Assembly (NCBI GenBank): GCA_031472005.1
Contig: PZJY01000012.1
Location: 1,984,001-2,048,000, forward strand
DNA from: Tetracladium setigerum
Taxonomy: Eukaryota; Ascomycota; Leotiomycetes; Helotiales
DNA length: 64,000 bases
Reading direction: 5' to 3'
Shown: piece after piece, positions 21,450 through 33,360 of the stretch
Layout of the letters: each line of letters starts with the position of its first letter
How positions within the stretch are numbered: position 1 is the stretch's first letter
Position numbers and translations under genes: made by a program
Notes under the pieces: generated by a model
Databases searched by the model: none
Told to the model about the DNA's origin: nothing
What the model saw: only the letters and a program-made list of their open reading frames with translations

Positions 21450-22500
21450 TTCAGGGGAGAAATATAGTTGCAGAATAGAAGAATTAAGTGTGGGTGAGCG
21501 GTGGCTCTTCGGGTTGTAGTCAGTGGTGTGTGAGCTTTGGAGGGTACGAAGATAGTAGAGAGTACTTCGTGGCGAAGCTGTAAATTGACGAAGGTCTGTA
21601 AATGGGAGCTTTCGGGAGCTATCTATCTTATCGTAAGAGTCAAGTTGATGTTATTGAGCGATTATCGATCTGGTAGGAGATACTTGAGAAAGCCTGACCG
21701 TTTCTTGGCCATTGGGTGTCGAGTAAGCCACCTGATGCAAGTTGCCCGGATGAGCGAGTAGAACAGCGCGGAATGATCAAATACTGTAAGATCCGAAGCG
21801 CTGCCCCATGGATATATTGGCTTTTCCTGATTGCGATATTACTGTACTGCAAAGCCTTGCGGCATTTTTGTTACTAACTATTTGCAAAAGAAGCTAAGTT
21901 AAGTTTCCCAAAAGTTAGCCGGAATATTGGGTGCCAAGACTTAGTCCTACAGCATAAAGCGTAGGTGTTGCGCTGCCAGGGAATGCCATTGTATAAGCAA
22001 GCCCATCGAGGCCGTTGTTTTCATTGGTAAATTTTGCATATGCAATGCACTGGACTTTGCACGCATTTCATTGCAGGCCCTTGCCCACTAAAGAAGTGGC
22101 TCGATTGGCTGACGGTGCTAGCCGAGTGATTACAGTGTTACACTCTTGCAATACCACCCACCACTGTTCTCGCGGCTCTCCTTCAGCTAAGTTCCATCTC
22201 AATGCGACTCCCATTAATTCTAACTCCGTTAATCCTAACTCCATAACAAATCCACTTTCACTTCTGTTATCAGCAGCCATCACCCGTCAAAGCTCATTTG
22301 GGGATTGCGTGACTGTCGAGTAGAGTAGAGGCATCGTGCGAGAACCTCTCGGCCACTTTACTCCCCATATTATTCTTATCATTGAGAACTGGGTAGCAAT
22401 GAATCTTGGTGGTAAAATGGCAGAACAGACAATCAAGTAATTTCCCTTGCAAGTCATTTGAGATTTAGCTAAGATGTTAAAGTAATACTTTAACGACCGG
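21450..22500. other. Intergenic region upstream of the HET gene
   Basis: About 1 kb with no convincing coding frame. A short ATG-led frame at about 22398 (MNLGGKMAEQTIK, then a stop) could be a first coding exon of the HET gene, but no splice arrangement joins it in frame. Confidence 0.4.
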
Positions 22501-22531
22501 GACTGGAGCTGTTCTTCACCAGGCTGAGCGA

Positions 22532-24644
22532 TGCAAGCTCTGCAGTAACCTCATAATTGACGAAGACAAACCAGGTAGCACAGGGATTCAAGGAGCACCC
22601 TACGTCTCGTATCTCGAGGAGAGTCACAAGAACGGGTGTCGATTCTGCGGCTACCTGCTACAAATACAGCACCTTTTCGGTAAATTTGCACGATGGAACT
22701 TCATCGGTGATGACTACTCGGGCTACTGCGGACGTCCGACTTTCGAAGCCCTCAAAATCAGTAACCCAACTTGCCCTAAATCCAGGGGGCAGCATATTGT
22801 TGTCCGGCCGTGGCAAGTATGGCACAAATCTCTCGAGATATATCGAGAGCATTCTGGTAAGAGTCTTCAAAAGGTCTATTGTAGCGTCCACTGACCCTTT
22901 GAAAGGCTTGCCGAGTCCGTTTGGCAAACCGATTGTGGTCGGTGAAGTGGCAGACTCCGAGTCCACTGGGACATTCCTTCAGGACTGTTTAACGTGGTGC
23001 GCAACCCATCCATCGTGCATTCAAGACGGCTCAACTTTCGTCCCTACCAGACTACTGCATATTGACCCTTCAGGAGGAATAATTTCTCTGGTAGAAACCA
23101 AGCAGAATGATGCGATGAAATATATTGCATTAAGTCATTGCTGGGGTGACGGCGTCTCGGTCATACTTACGAGAGCCAACTACAACACCGTTCAGAAAGG
23201 ATTGCCATGGGAAAGCCTTCCCAAGGTATTCCAAGATGCTGTTACAGTTTCAGTTCGCTTAGGTGTTGCATATATATGGATTGATTCTCTTTGCATTATT
23301 CAAGGCGACGCAGATGACTGGGTGAAGGAAGCTGCAAAGATGGCTGAAGTTTATAGCAACGCCCACTTTACTCTATCTTCAGCGTCCTCTGAAAGCGGTT
23401 CTATCTCATTCCTCAAGCAACAGAGAACTATGCCACTCGTTCTTGGCCTGGAGGACGACACGGGCCTCGATAGTCCACCGGAGCGACTTCTCGCACGAAA
23501 GCGATTCGAAAATGGCATTCATTCATATGGGAAGGCTTTCGATGCCACCCTTGATCCTACCGACCTACGTGGCTGGATCATGCAAGAAAAAGTCCTCTCG
23601 CGACGCACCATAATCTTCTCAACGGAGGAAGTTCAATGGGAGTGCCGAGAAGCCCGTGTGTGTGAGTGCTCGGGTATCACACCATGGGAAGATGATAGCG
23701 ACTCACAAAAGCACCGGATAGGAAGACAGGAGCCGGGTAATGCCTCTCACGGGCCAGCGTCGCTCAAGACCTGGCGACTGAGTCCTGAGCAAAGGCATGA
23801 GAGTTGGAACACCCTCGTTTCGGACTATTCGTTCCGCTCTCTGACCCAGGAGACGGACAAGTTGGTAGCCTTCGCTGGCATGGCTAAAAGGTTTTCAGAG
23901 TACGATACTTCTGCATATTACGCTGGAATCTGGCAATCATCGTTACCTGCTGGATTGTGCTGGTACGTGCATCGGCACTACAAAGTCAAAAAATTGTTGC
24001 CAGAAAGCTATATTGCACCTTCGTTCTCGTGGGCGTCCGTCAAAGGAAACGTTGATTTTATACCAGCCTCTACTGAAAGCTTCCCTTCCATCATCAACAA
24101 CGTCGATGTATCTCTCGCCACGGCAAATTCATTCGGCTCGGTGTCTTCCGGATCCATAAGAATCTTTGGAATTCTAATGACCGGCGAGATGAGTTACAAT
24201 TCTTCTTGGGCTGGGATTAGGGTTAATCGAAAGTCCGGAAATCCTGGGGCATATACCGTTAAGTTTAAGGGAACCCTGGAGTTAATAACAGATCAAGAAA
24301 CGCCTCAATTCTACCACGACTGTGAGCTTGTTCCACAACTCGGTGTCGGTGATAACAACGACGTCACGGTGACGCGGTCAATCAAACCGAGCCCAACATC
24401 ATGGGGTCCAACCGCAGTATATATGCTGCTGCTTTGCATGAAAACTTCAGGTTCGTCTCCAGGTAGCGGGATTTACGGCCTTGTGCTGGGACGGCGATCT
24501 AGCGATAGTAGCTTCGAGCGGCTTGGACTGTTTCCCTTTCGCCTTGACTTTGAAGGCCTAGGTTTAGTGAACGGGTCGACCAATGAACAGAAACTGAGGA
24601 GCTTTGTGGCAGGGTGTATGCCTCAGTTGGTTGTCATCTCATAA
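22532..24644 (+). CDS. HET-domain (heterokaryon incompatibility) protein
   Basis: Two supported exons: about 22532-22856 and 22906-24644, with a 49-nt intron (GTAAGA...AAAG). The N-terminal exon is in a different frame from the long downstream frame and begins CKLCSNL...GCRFCGYLLQ, the Cys-rich start usual for HET proteins. The true ATG is not in frame in this exon, so a further 5' exon or a lost start is possible. Exon 2 carries the HET core: YIALSHCWGDG, TVSVRLGVAYIWIDSLCIIQGDADDW and EAAKMAEVYSNAHFTLSSASS, then LRGWIMQEKVLSRRTIIFS. HET proteins trigger cell death after fusion of unlike hyphae and may act in other recognition responses; the domain is TIR-like. Its partner is unknown. It stands alone, near the mobile-element region. 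Confidence 0.88.
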
Positions 24645-25798
24645 GTCACTAATCTAGCCATATAATTCAATCCTATTGTGTAGCGCTGCTTAATGTCAAA
24701 AGAATAGTCATGAGCCTCTAGTCATAGTCTAGCCGCGTTGCCTTCAGACTCTCCAATACCGTCGGCATCCCGAGTCCCGGAGAATCTCCCGAAATCAATA
24801 ATGGCATTTTTGATCTGTTTTTTTTTTGAATGCAATACTTTTTCGATAAGTCTTTCGAGTGTGCGAGCCCCTTGAAGTCTAGACTGCCAAGTGGGCCATG
24901 TCACCCTCTAGAGCTAGCCGTTGAACCGTGAACCGAGCACCCTCGCTAATTGTAGTACGAAGCTGGTTGGTAGATCGTCTACGGTACGGAGATCCGTATA
25001 GATAAACATACTATGAAAGCAGAGGTGTCCTTGATCGGGCAGGGGAATTGGTTGATCGAGTCAGCTAGAAGTGTTTGAAGTCATTGCTGGGCTCATATTT
25101 TGTTTTGCTTATGTTGGCTATTGTGAGATGAACGCTTAAGATCAACCATTCACTAGGTTACAGCCCTTCTTGCAGAAACGGAAAATAATGTATGGTCATA
25201 CAATAAATCAAGTCACATCCGCCGGTACCTGATCAGGAGTAATCGATCGAACTTCGCAGCCCCTTGTCCGCGTGCAACGCCCAACGCCCCTTGCCATAGT
25301 ATATGATCTTAATGGGAAACAAAATTCTAGTACAAGAAATATTTTTATACGCATCTATTCATACCTCACATAATTCAGTGGTTGGCATTGAATTTAGACC
25401 GAGCATTCATAAGCATCTAGAAAAGCCTCATTGCAAAACTGCTCGCCATCACCTCGCCGACAAACTACCATGACTAAACCTCTCTCTACCACAGGTCTTC
25501 TAGACCTTCCTAGCAGGATAAAGTAAACTTTTACCACTGCAGAGCGGAAGAACAAAATCAAAGGGCATGTCTACATCCTGAAAACCGAAGCCCTCATGTT
25601 CTTGAACGAATACAAAACACCAAAACACCAAAACGCCACGACAATATTGCTTTTCCGGGATTTTCTCTCAATAAACAGTTCTCTCCCCTTTCTCCATCGA
25701 TTATCCCAATTTGAATTGGTTTATATCAATATTGATGCACCGGCCTCGTTCGAAGAAAGACCGAAGGTTCTGGTACTACTAGCTGTCTTGTATGGCGG
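24645..25798. other. Intergenic region
   Basis: About 1.15 kb, AT-rich in places. No family-like coding frame, RNA gene or repeat was recognised on either strand. Confidence 0.5.
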
Positions 25799-26911
25799 TC
25801 ATACGCAAAAGTTTGGTGTGGAGCCTGAAGAGACGGTGGTATCGTCCTGGACTAGCCCTTGAACTTGTGAAGCGCTTCTGTCTCGTCTGTGCCACATCAG
25901 GTTTATATACCATCGAGACTTCTGCGAAATCTCGTTGGAAGAAAACTCGCCCAGTTCTCTCGGGGTGTTGTGGAATACTGGGAAGCCTAGTCGCGAGAGA
26001 GCTCTCTCAACGGGTCCCTTTAGGAGCGGAGCACAAGAGGCCAATATAAGAGTATCCTGCTCTATCATGCAGCCTGTAACCAACGGAAGACAATCGCGCA
26101 AGGCATCAGAAGAGTTTGGCATCCTTGCCAGCAAAACCGACGTTGTGATTGCTGCGGCAGCTGCTAAGAGACCTAGTGTACTAAGTAGCGAGAGAAGACA
26201 GCGTTCTAATTTGCTCCGGCTGAGATCCCATATCAGAAACAAAGGCATCATTGAACACACTAGGTCACCAAAAATTGACACCGCTGTAATTGATTAATAC
26301 TGAATATGGACGGTAGACAGGGCTTGTTCTCTGTGATCGTACCTACAAAAGTAAACGTTGCTGCTGACCTCTTATCAAAACCAGTCCCATCCCAGTTTGC
26401 TGAGAGCGGACGGGAGTTTAAGAAGAAGTAAAAAATAAGACTAACGATAGCGGCGGCTTCGAAGGCAACAAGGACCCAGAGGGTTGTTTTCCATGCTTTG
26501 GCCGTGCTGAACGGAAGCAGCTGCAATGCTATTGAAAGCCTGGCCAAAGTCACTCCAATGGTGCTGAAAACATTTGAAAAGAATAGGAAGCGCAATATTT
26601 CAAAAATCTTTGCATAGGAAAGAAACTCGGAGTGACGTCCAAACCCGGTGACGAGGTTTACTGCGAAGAGCGAGTGTGCTACGATTATTGAGACCTATTC
26701 CTACTGTCAGGGATTTCATGGCTTCTTCAATCGGACCACCAACACTTACTACTGCAGACGCATTCACATAGTCGGAAGCATTTAGCCGGTATGTAGGGAT
26801 GATTCGTGAAATGATTCTTGCCGAGAAGCAAAGGAGACCGAGGACAAACAACGGAGCTATACCAGCGATGTAGCGCAGTGCTTGCGAATCATCCTCGAGA
26901 GACTTGTCCAT
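25799..26911 (-). CDS. Rhodopsin-fold fungal integral membrane protein (Pth11/SAT4-like)
   Basis: Three exons: 26911-26750, 26694-26343 and 26283-25799 (introns of 55 and 59 nt); phases close to 332 aa. The start is the ATG of MDKSLEDDSQ; an upstream TTG-led extension is ignored. Successive hydrophobic helices include ALRYIAGIAPLFVLGLLCFSARI, IIVAHSLFAVNLV, ILRFLFFSNVFSTIGVTLARLSI, TTLWVLVAFEAAAIVSLIFYFFL, IFGDLVCSMMPLFLIWDL and LLSLLSTLGLLAAAAAITTSVLL, giving about seven with a polar C-tail. The pattern (YRLNASDY after helix 1-2, LxRLSIALQLLP in the middle, DLVCSMMPLFLIWDL) fits the fungal rhodopsin-domain family that includes Pth11-like receptors. No CFEM domain is present. The ligand is unknown. 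Confidence 0.78.
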
Positions 26912-27535
26912 ATTATGGTATCGTCCGGTTACAAACTTTTCCGCTGTCAATTAGAAAGGACGAGAAAACTGTGCACCCGCACCCGGGGATATGGTCCATC
27001 TTAAGATTCGTTGCTTAATCAGTAGACTCTCCCTATCGCCACCGAAAGCCATCAAGCAGCCACGTTTGATCACCCACACCACAAAGCATACACTATGAAA
27101 CAAGGCCAACAATCTTCTCCCTCTGCCATTCCCGTGGGAATTGAAATTTCACTTCAGTGTGTGAGGAAATTCCGGCATACAGTTCAAAATCTTCCCCCTG
27201 AATCCGACAGTAGATCTAATTAGCGATCTGGCGACGAAGTATATGTTCACGAAATTTGCTTACTGTAATTATTGGGAAGTGCTTTGCGCAGGAAAATCAT
27301 CCCACTTAGTATTGCCTCCTACGAAATTGGGTCGAATCGTGCAATTTGTGAGCTATCAGATTGCGGAGCTGCGTTGTTTTCAGCTTTGTCAAGCGGGAAG
27401 CTGACAGCAATGACAGGACGGCCGTGCGAACATCCTTTGAAGCTCCGGGCCCGAGCACCAGGCATCCCGAAGTCGCAGAAATCTCGTGTAACAAAACGGT
27501 TAGTAATAAAAGCAAGAATGCATTTTGCCATGGTT
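26912..27535. other. Intergenic region left of the repeat array
   Basis: Promoter side of the rhodopsin-fold gene, then short open frames. A minus-strand frame (about 27319-27531) is basic and unrecognised. No trace of the missing 3' half of the MFS gene (33.7-34.5 kb) was found here. Confidence 0.45.
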
Positions 27536-27668
27536 TCATGACCGTTGGGGTTGGTACCATGGTGTCGCGGGTGTCATGACCGTTGGAATTGGTACCATGG
27601 TGTCGAGGGGTGTCATGACCGTTGGAATTGGTACCATGATGTCGCGGGTGTCATGACCACGGGGATTG
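27536..27668. repeat. 38-39 bp tandem repeat array
   Basis: Copies start at 27536, 27574 and 27613, with a partial fourth at 27651. Each copy reads TCATGACCGTTGG, then a KpnI-type palindrome in TTGGTACCATGGTGTCG, then a GGGTG spacer. The core TACCATGGT is itself palindromic. One copy of the same motif occurs in inverted orientation at 31163-31189, on the far side of the recombinase gene. It is possibly a binding or crossover site of the recombinase. Confidence 0.85.
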
Positions 27669-28141
27669 CGAAGGTTCCCTCGATGTCTTGAAAGACCCAC
27701 AGGTTCCTCTTATTCTGTTTATCAAATGCGATAGGATATTTATCAGCAAAGGTCCCTTTATTTGGGTTCCTTCGACTTGTTATCTAAAAGCAATGGATTT
27801 CTAAGAGCTATCTCTGGCACACATCGTCGTAAGCACCGTTTGATCCCCCATAATTGCACGAGCAAGAAGTCTACCGAAGACACTTGGAAGGATAGTTGCA
27901 AAGTAAAAATAGCAAATTTCTGACTAACTTCGGTACCCGACCCGCAATAACTTGAAATACTGATGTCTGCCACGGGCTTGGTCCCACCACTCCAATAGCT
28001 ATGATATCAGTGCTAATTTTTTGTAACTATGCCTGCGCCGTATCTCCTCCGACAAGAATAACATGAGTATAAAGCAAGTTAATGGCCCCTGGTCCCAGCA
28101 CATGGACTTAAAGATAGATCGGATAAACAAACTCAAGGAAC
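27669..28141. other. 3' flank of the recombinase gene inside the putative element
   Basis: No coding frame was recognised. GGTTCC, GGTCCC and GGTACC hexamers recur (for example near 27671, 27700, 27750, 27765 and 27931), matching the compositional signature of the recombinase gene. Confidence 0.45.
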
Positions 28142-30868
28142 CTATACCCCTTCTCTCTGGATATATTTCTCGAGGTCCTCGACAGGAACCTTGTGGTCCT
28201 CTTGAAGGTGGTGAATGAGGGTTTTCTTGTATAGGAACTTGCTACTATCGGTACACCCTTCGAAACTGCATCGTTGGTTCGATATCCACTTGGGAGGTCG
28301 AGTACGTGTGTGTTGCTGAAGGATGGCTTTGTCTGAGATATTGTGACTGGTGGTAAGGTGGACCCTCAGCGAATCCCTACAGGCATACTCAAGGGTCGAT
28401 GTGCAGCCTTCCATGGGGCACCGCTTTGGTACCCATTTAGAATGGGCGGTCCTCATATGCTTTTCGTATGGTGCCTTCGAAGCAAACACAGTTTGGTCAT
28501 CACAATTCTCCTGCTTGCACCGACGTGGTTCCCAAGTGTGTTGGTTCTTCACGTGGGCTGCGAGGCGATCGGCGGTCGGAAGCACTGACTTGCAGTCCTT
28601 AACAGTGCACGGGAATGCGTTTTCGGTTTCCTCGGTCCTATTCTTGACCCTTTCTTCAGAGCATAATGTCTCGTGGGACCGCATTGCGAAAGGCACTGGG
28701 GTTGTGTATGGACAACCAGGTGTCTTACAAGAGTATTGGAACAAGGTAGGTGTGTCTTTTCCATTTCCGTAAAAGCATTGGGGGAGAGTTGGTTTGGACT
28801 TAGCAACAATGTTGATGCCGGATAGAAATTTGACAAACTCGAGGTCGGGAAGCGAGAGAGCGGTAGAGGGTCCATCCTCGGTCCTCGTATCAAGTTGGTT
28901 AATCAACATCTCTTGTACCTCATTGGTCTCAACGTCCCCAGCTTCACCTGCAAGAGTATCTTCGACGAAGGCGGTTTCTTGTAGAAGCAGAGGGTCAATC
29001 CGGCTCATAACATCATCATCTACATTTGTGACAGGAACCGAGGGCGAAGAACCGACGTCACCTACTCCAGCAGTATCCGCGTGGTCTGGGACCAGACTCA
29101 ACGAGCTGCGAAGCCTCTTGCTGGGTGGTCCCTCGTCAACATTATGAACCATCGTCGGACGTTTTCCACTGCCGTTGATCTGGTTTGCAGACTTTGGCTC
29201 GAGCGCTGTTCCTAGACGCCAATTTGGATTAGTACAGGTCTACTTTGCTGTTGCGCTGGTGAATGAACGTACCAAGGCTGGCCTGGGACCTCCATGCTTT
29301 CAGGTGCTCTGCCGCCTTCTTTTCACGGACCGCCTTCTTCGCCTTTGCATCCGAAATATCGATTGCGGCCTCCTTGTACATCTGGCCCATTTCAACCCTA
29401 CTCCAAGTCGGCTTCTGGTACACATCCTTTGTGGTCCCAGGACCAAAAGCATCAATGTATTGCGCGGAAACCCTTCGTTCCCAGTCATTCTCGGTTCGCT
29501 GACCAACGTAATGCTCCGTAATTCCTGCTTGTAGAGATATATTCGAATGGCCCAAGGCTGCCGCGACAGAAGCAGTTGTGAGACCGGTGCCGGGCAGAGG
29601 CACAAGATATGCGGTATCTTTGGCAGCCCCATAACGCAAATCGTGTGGAAGTACACGGTGGGTGAGACCGGCGTCGAGACTAGCTTTCTCTATAGTGCCC
29701 CGGACCTGTTCTGAGATTGCGGGTCTCTCCGGTACAATAACCGCACCCGAAGTGAAGGCACAAAGGACCGGGTACTGTTCTTTACCACTGATCCATCGGA
29801 TTGTCCGATCGCTCCTCGCAGCAGTAGTGGCCAGAACCCGCTCGATGGGTCCCTCTAGTACACCAAGCCGCATGGCACTCACTAGTAGCCATTTGATTGT
29901 GCACATGATGTTCCTCCCGGCACCGGAGATTGCTTTGAGGGATACATGGCGGTTCTTTCGTGGATCGAGCCTGTACCAGCAAGGTTAGTATATAAGAAGA
30001 GGAGCATCCGTACCAGTAATCTTGGGGTGTGGGTACGTACTTTTTAGCCTTCTGGTTCCTTATGACGATGAGCGCCACCAGATCCTCAAGAGTCAAACCA
30101 TCGACCAGTTTGATGGTGATATCCTGCCAAGCCAAGAAGCAGAGTTCATGCTGGTCCCTCAAATCCCTTACAATGTCCCCAACCCTGCATGCCAGACTTC
30201 CTAGCAGTACCACAGACAGGACCCTTTGGATGACCTTGTCCCAGTTCGTGGTTCCTTCTCGCATCGCCTTCTCGATCATGCCGACCATCAATTTCTGAAG
30301 CATCACGGCTCCGATCCACTGTCTCTCATGGGTTGGGTCCCGCGTGAGTCTGCCGTCTCTGACCAACGTGTTGAAGAATGATGTTAATCGCTCCCCTTCG
30401 TGCTTCGTGTGCTTGAATTCGGGGTAATAGAATGGCAGATGCGAGTAAAGACGATTGGCTGCACTCTTGAACACCGAGGTGCTAGGAACTTCGTTCACTC
30501 GTGGATGGATGATGCAGATGATGGAATCAAGGAACCTCATGATATCGTCCCCTTTCGGGGTACTTGCTGGGCTGGAATAGATGGAAAATTAGGTACCGTG
30601 TTTGATTTGGGAATGGGGTGGTATCTCACTCTTGCTTTAATGTATGCACACGGAATTGCTTGAACCGGTTGTGCCACAAGGCATTGATGTAGTCTGTCTT
30701 TGGGTTCCTGGCGACGAGGCCCAAGGTTTTGCTGGTCTTCTTGGTCCGGATACGGTCTTCTAGGGACCTCTCGACAATGGCTTGCATACTGAAACGTCCA
30801 GCTTGGGCATATTGGTTCTCAGGCTCCTCGAACTCCAAGTCCGAGCTGTTGAAGTCGTCTTCGTCCAT
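28142..30868 (-). CDS. Tyrosine recombinase with C-terminal C2H2 zinc fingers (mobile-element integrase)
   Basis: Four exons: 30868-30630, 30571-30041, 29970-29273 and 29211-28142. Introns of 58, 70 and 61 nt have GTGAGA or GTACGT donors and TACTAA-type branch points, and all frames close to give 845 aa. Catalytic residues of the tyrosine recombinase/phage integrase fold can be placed at Arg209 (SLACRVGDI), His366 and Arg369 (LPHDLR), His398 (ALGHSN) and Tyr411 (EHYVGQ). After a charged helical linker (about 440-490) and a basic stretch (GKRPT...SKRLR), five Cys2His2 fingers follow (about residues 651-673, 691-714, 721-746, 754-779 and 804-829). The family predicts strand exchange at short sites in the nucleus; the fingers probably give DNA specificity. 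The HDLR and GHSN motifs differ from the HYNFRR and LGQSG that I know from DUF3435 Starship captains, and no GCR1-type Crypton domain is evident. It appears intact. Confidence 0.82.
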
Positions 30869-31162
30869 CGTAGGACTATGGCTCGTACCGTTTCGATGAC
30901 AGTACCGTTGCTAAAGGAGTGATGGGAAGGGGGCCGACCGGGTGATGGGGAGTGGAAGAGAGGGAGGTGATGAAGAAGATGAGAGATGGCCACTTGGTTT
31001 GAGAATGAAATGACGACGACGGGTACCTTCCTTCTTTCCTTCCTTCCTTCCTCTCCTTCGGCCGTTGGATCTGTATACTGCCTTCCTCGCTTAGCTGTGT
31101 CTTGTCTTGGCGTTGATGTCGCCCAACTCGTACCTCGTGACCCCACACTAGGTACACAGTAC

Positions 31163-31189
31163 CGACACCATGGTACCATACGGTCATGA
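31163..31189 (-). repeat. Inverted copy of the 27.5-kb array motif
   Basis: Read on the minus strand this is TCATGACCGTA, then TGGTACCATGGTGTCG, the same two blocks as in the array at 27536-27668 with a shorter spacer. Because the array copies lie on the plus strand, the recombinase gene is bracketed by inverted copies. Confidence 0.75.
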
Positions 31190-31214
31190 CCACACCACAC
31201 CCCAGCACCATGAT

Positions 31215-31490
31215 ACCCATTTTAAAAATCCAATGCCATTTTAGTAATCCATCGCCAGATAACAAATAAAAGGAACCCGAACCTGCCCATCGCCAGAAAA
31301 CAAATGAAAGGAACCTGGACCTGCCATTTGGAAGTAATATCGCCTTAAATGGAACCCAGATGAAGGGAACCTTCGCCATTTTAAAAATCCATCGCAAAAT
31401 AACAAATAAAAGGAACCCGAACCTGCCATTTTGCCTTGAATGGAACCCAGATGGAGGGAACCTTCGCCATTTTAAAAATCCATCGCAAAA
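31215..31490. repeat. Imperfect direct repeats, about 91-140 bp period
   Basis: Blocks CCATTTTAAAAATCCATCGC, ACAAATAAAAGGAACCCGAA and GGAACCCAGATG(A/G)AGGGAAC recur two to three times (for example ATTTTAAAAATCC at about 31218, 31378 and 31469). The repeats lie upstream of the recombinase start and downstream of the partner gene, and could be an iterated protein-binding site. Confidence 0.8.
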
Positions 31491-31538
31491 GACCTGAAGC
31501 ACACCCATTACCAAGCCCAACCGTCAAAATCTCCAGCC

Positions 31539-33196
31539 TTACTCTTGGCCCCTAGCCTTTCCATCAAGCTCTCTGTACCTGGACCCACCAATACCATAGA
31601 AGGGCCCATACGCAGCGTTCACTTGCTCGTTGGTCATCTTGGTATATGTAGGAGCGTGCAAAGAAGCATCCTCGTCACCCGGAGGGAGACTATTGTATTT
31701 TTCAATCATACTGTCCGTGGCCTCCTCGAGATACAGAGCTCTGTGAAGCATGCATTTTTCCAGAGCGACCTGGCGCGAGGTTATTTTATCGAAGTTGCGT
31801 GTTACGGGCCGTCTAGAACGCTTGATGTGGGCAGCTGGGATCGGTTTGCATTTGTAAATTTGTTGTGGTTTTGATTTGGTACCTGGTTTTACTCGTGGTA
31901 TCGGTGCTGATTTGTTCGTTTTTAGGTCGATTGGCACGAACTGGATAGCTGAAGCGGGGGGCCAGGGGCAACATGGGAATCAGGCTCGTCATCCCCGCCA
32001 TCATCATCCACTTTCTCTTTTTGAGGTGGCTTTGACTTCTTATTGGGAAGGCCACCTTTGGCTGGTGACCCAGGACGTTTTTTTGATGCGTCGGGGTCCT
32101 TTTTGGGTGCATTTGGATCCTTTTTGGGTTTCGAAAAGGTGGCCGCAATGGTTCCCAAACGAAAAACAATCTTACCCAATGGGTCCCGTGTAGTATCAGT
32201 AATGTAATCAATTACTGTGGCGTCGATAGGCATGCAGCAAAAAAGATATTGGAATATCAGGTTTGGGACCGGACTTTCATGTATGATTGTTGCTCGACCA
32301 AAATCGATGGAACCCGTGAAGACCTGGACCGGTGTGGCAAGCTTCTGGTTTCTGAACAGGAATGGAACCAGGCCTTCTGGCAGCTTGGTCCTGGTACCCA
32401 TTAAGAACTCCGTTAATTCAACAGCCACTGAATGCTCGTGCGTGACCCTGATATCAATCACTCCCGTGCTCATTGATAGCGTAGTAGCGGGCCATTCCTC
32501 CTTCACTGGAGCTGCCGAGTCTGCGCGATCCTCCGGAAGCCTCAAATATATCGTTTCCCTGGGTTTTGTACTGCTTGGTGGCGCGACTGCCGTTACTAGA
32601 CCTATCCCAGCTGCACCTATATTGAGTCGGCGCATAAGAGTCTTTTTATCGAATCCGGGACCAAGAATAGTAGACAAGTCTATAATTTCTCTGGCGTAGG
32701 GGGCACCCGAGTACAGATTGATGATGTCCTTCGGGTCCTGCGCATACCTCAAAAAAAACGTAATCAGGTTGTGTACCTGTCCCCCCGCAAGTGCTTTGCC
32801 ATATTTGCTCCTCAAGGAAAGAGCTGCTGCACTTATCTGCTCCTGGTTCGGATCTGGATTGGGATCATTCCAACTTGCGAGAGGTTCCCAGTCGAGTTCA
32901 TATAGGGACCCTACGGCAGTTTCATCTTTGTCTGGTTCCCCATCACTAATCTCGATAGTTACAGAGGCGGCAGTGTTGTTTGGTCCGTCATCCCGGTCTG
33001 GTTTCTCATCACTAACACCGGCACTTCCAGAGGTGGCAGTGTTTGGTCCGTCATCTTTCTCTGTCTCCGAATCACTATCATCTGTACCTTCAGAGCCGAC
33101 AAACCCTGGTGAACCCATTCCTTCATCTTCCGCACTTTCTGGTTTCAATCGACCTGGCCCACCTGGGTCCAGGCCGGCCTCTGTATTCTTTTCCAT
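31539..33196 (-). CDS. Unrecognised element-associated protein with probable 1-nt frameshift
   Basis: The main frame runs from the first ATG (33196, MEKNTEAGLD) to a stop at 31922. It stays open upstream to about 33507 but with no ATG, so the 5' end is unresolved. The N-terminus is acidic and low-complexity. The middle (about residues 110-330 from this ATG) looks globular, with SLYELDWEPLASWNDP, QVHNLITFFLRYAQDP and LIFQYLFCCMPID. The C-terminus is Lys/Pro-rich with repeated KKDPNAPKKDPD and NLS-like NKKSKPPQKEK. At a run of six C (about 31955-31960) adding one base would join the frame to a further ~130 codons ending at 31539, so a frameshift or an assembly error is suspected. No family recognised. 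It lies upstream of the recombinase on the same strand and shares its hexamer signature. Confidence 0.55.
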
Positions 33197-33360
33197 TGGT
33201 TCCGGGGCACCACCTCGCTGCGCGCTGGTTGTTGAGTGGGGCTTTTGAAGGTTCCGATAGGTGTGATTGATCCGCCAGGGACCTTGGCGCAAGAAATTGA
33301 ACTTGGACTTGTCAGTATGCCGAAAGGGCCTTTTTGGGAGGGGTGGTACCAATGGTTGGG

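Larger units (their letters stand above)
30869..31538. promoter_or_regulatory. Repeat-rich spacer between the partner gene and the recombinase
   Basis: This 670-bp spacer holds the recombinase promoter side. It contains a pyrimidine-rich CTTC/CTTT run (about 31027-31060), the single inverted copy of the 38-bp array motif (31163-31189) and the 31215-31490 direct repeats. Confidence 0.5.

Noticed and set aside
22557..22905. N-terminal part of the long plus-strand frame as the start of the HET protein
   Set aside because: The parallel frame encodes the Cys-rich HET N-terminus and splices cleanly at 22857-22905, so this part is an out-of-frame shadow.
27306..27560. Minus-strand 84-residue frame with a signal-peptide-like start
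   Set aside because: Its start lies inside the tandem repeat, it overlaps a rival frame and it has no recognisable domain.
28343..28893. Plus- and minus-strand frames overlapping the zinc-finger exon
   Set aside because: They are antisense or shifted readings of the C2H2 coding sequence, whose regular finger spacing supports the minus-strand frame.
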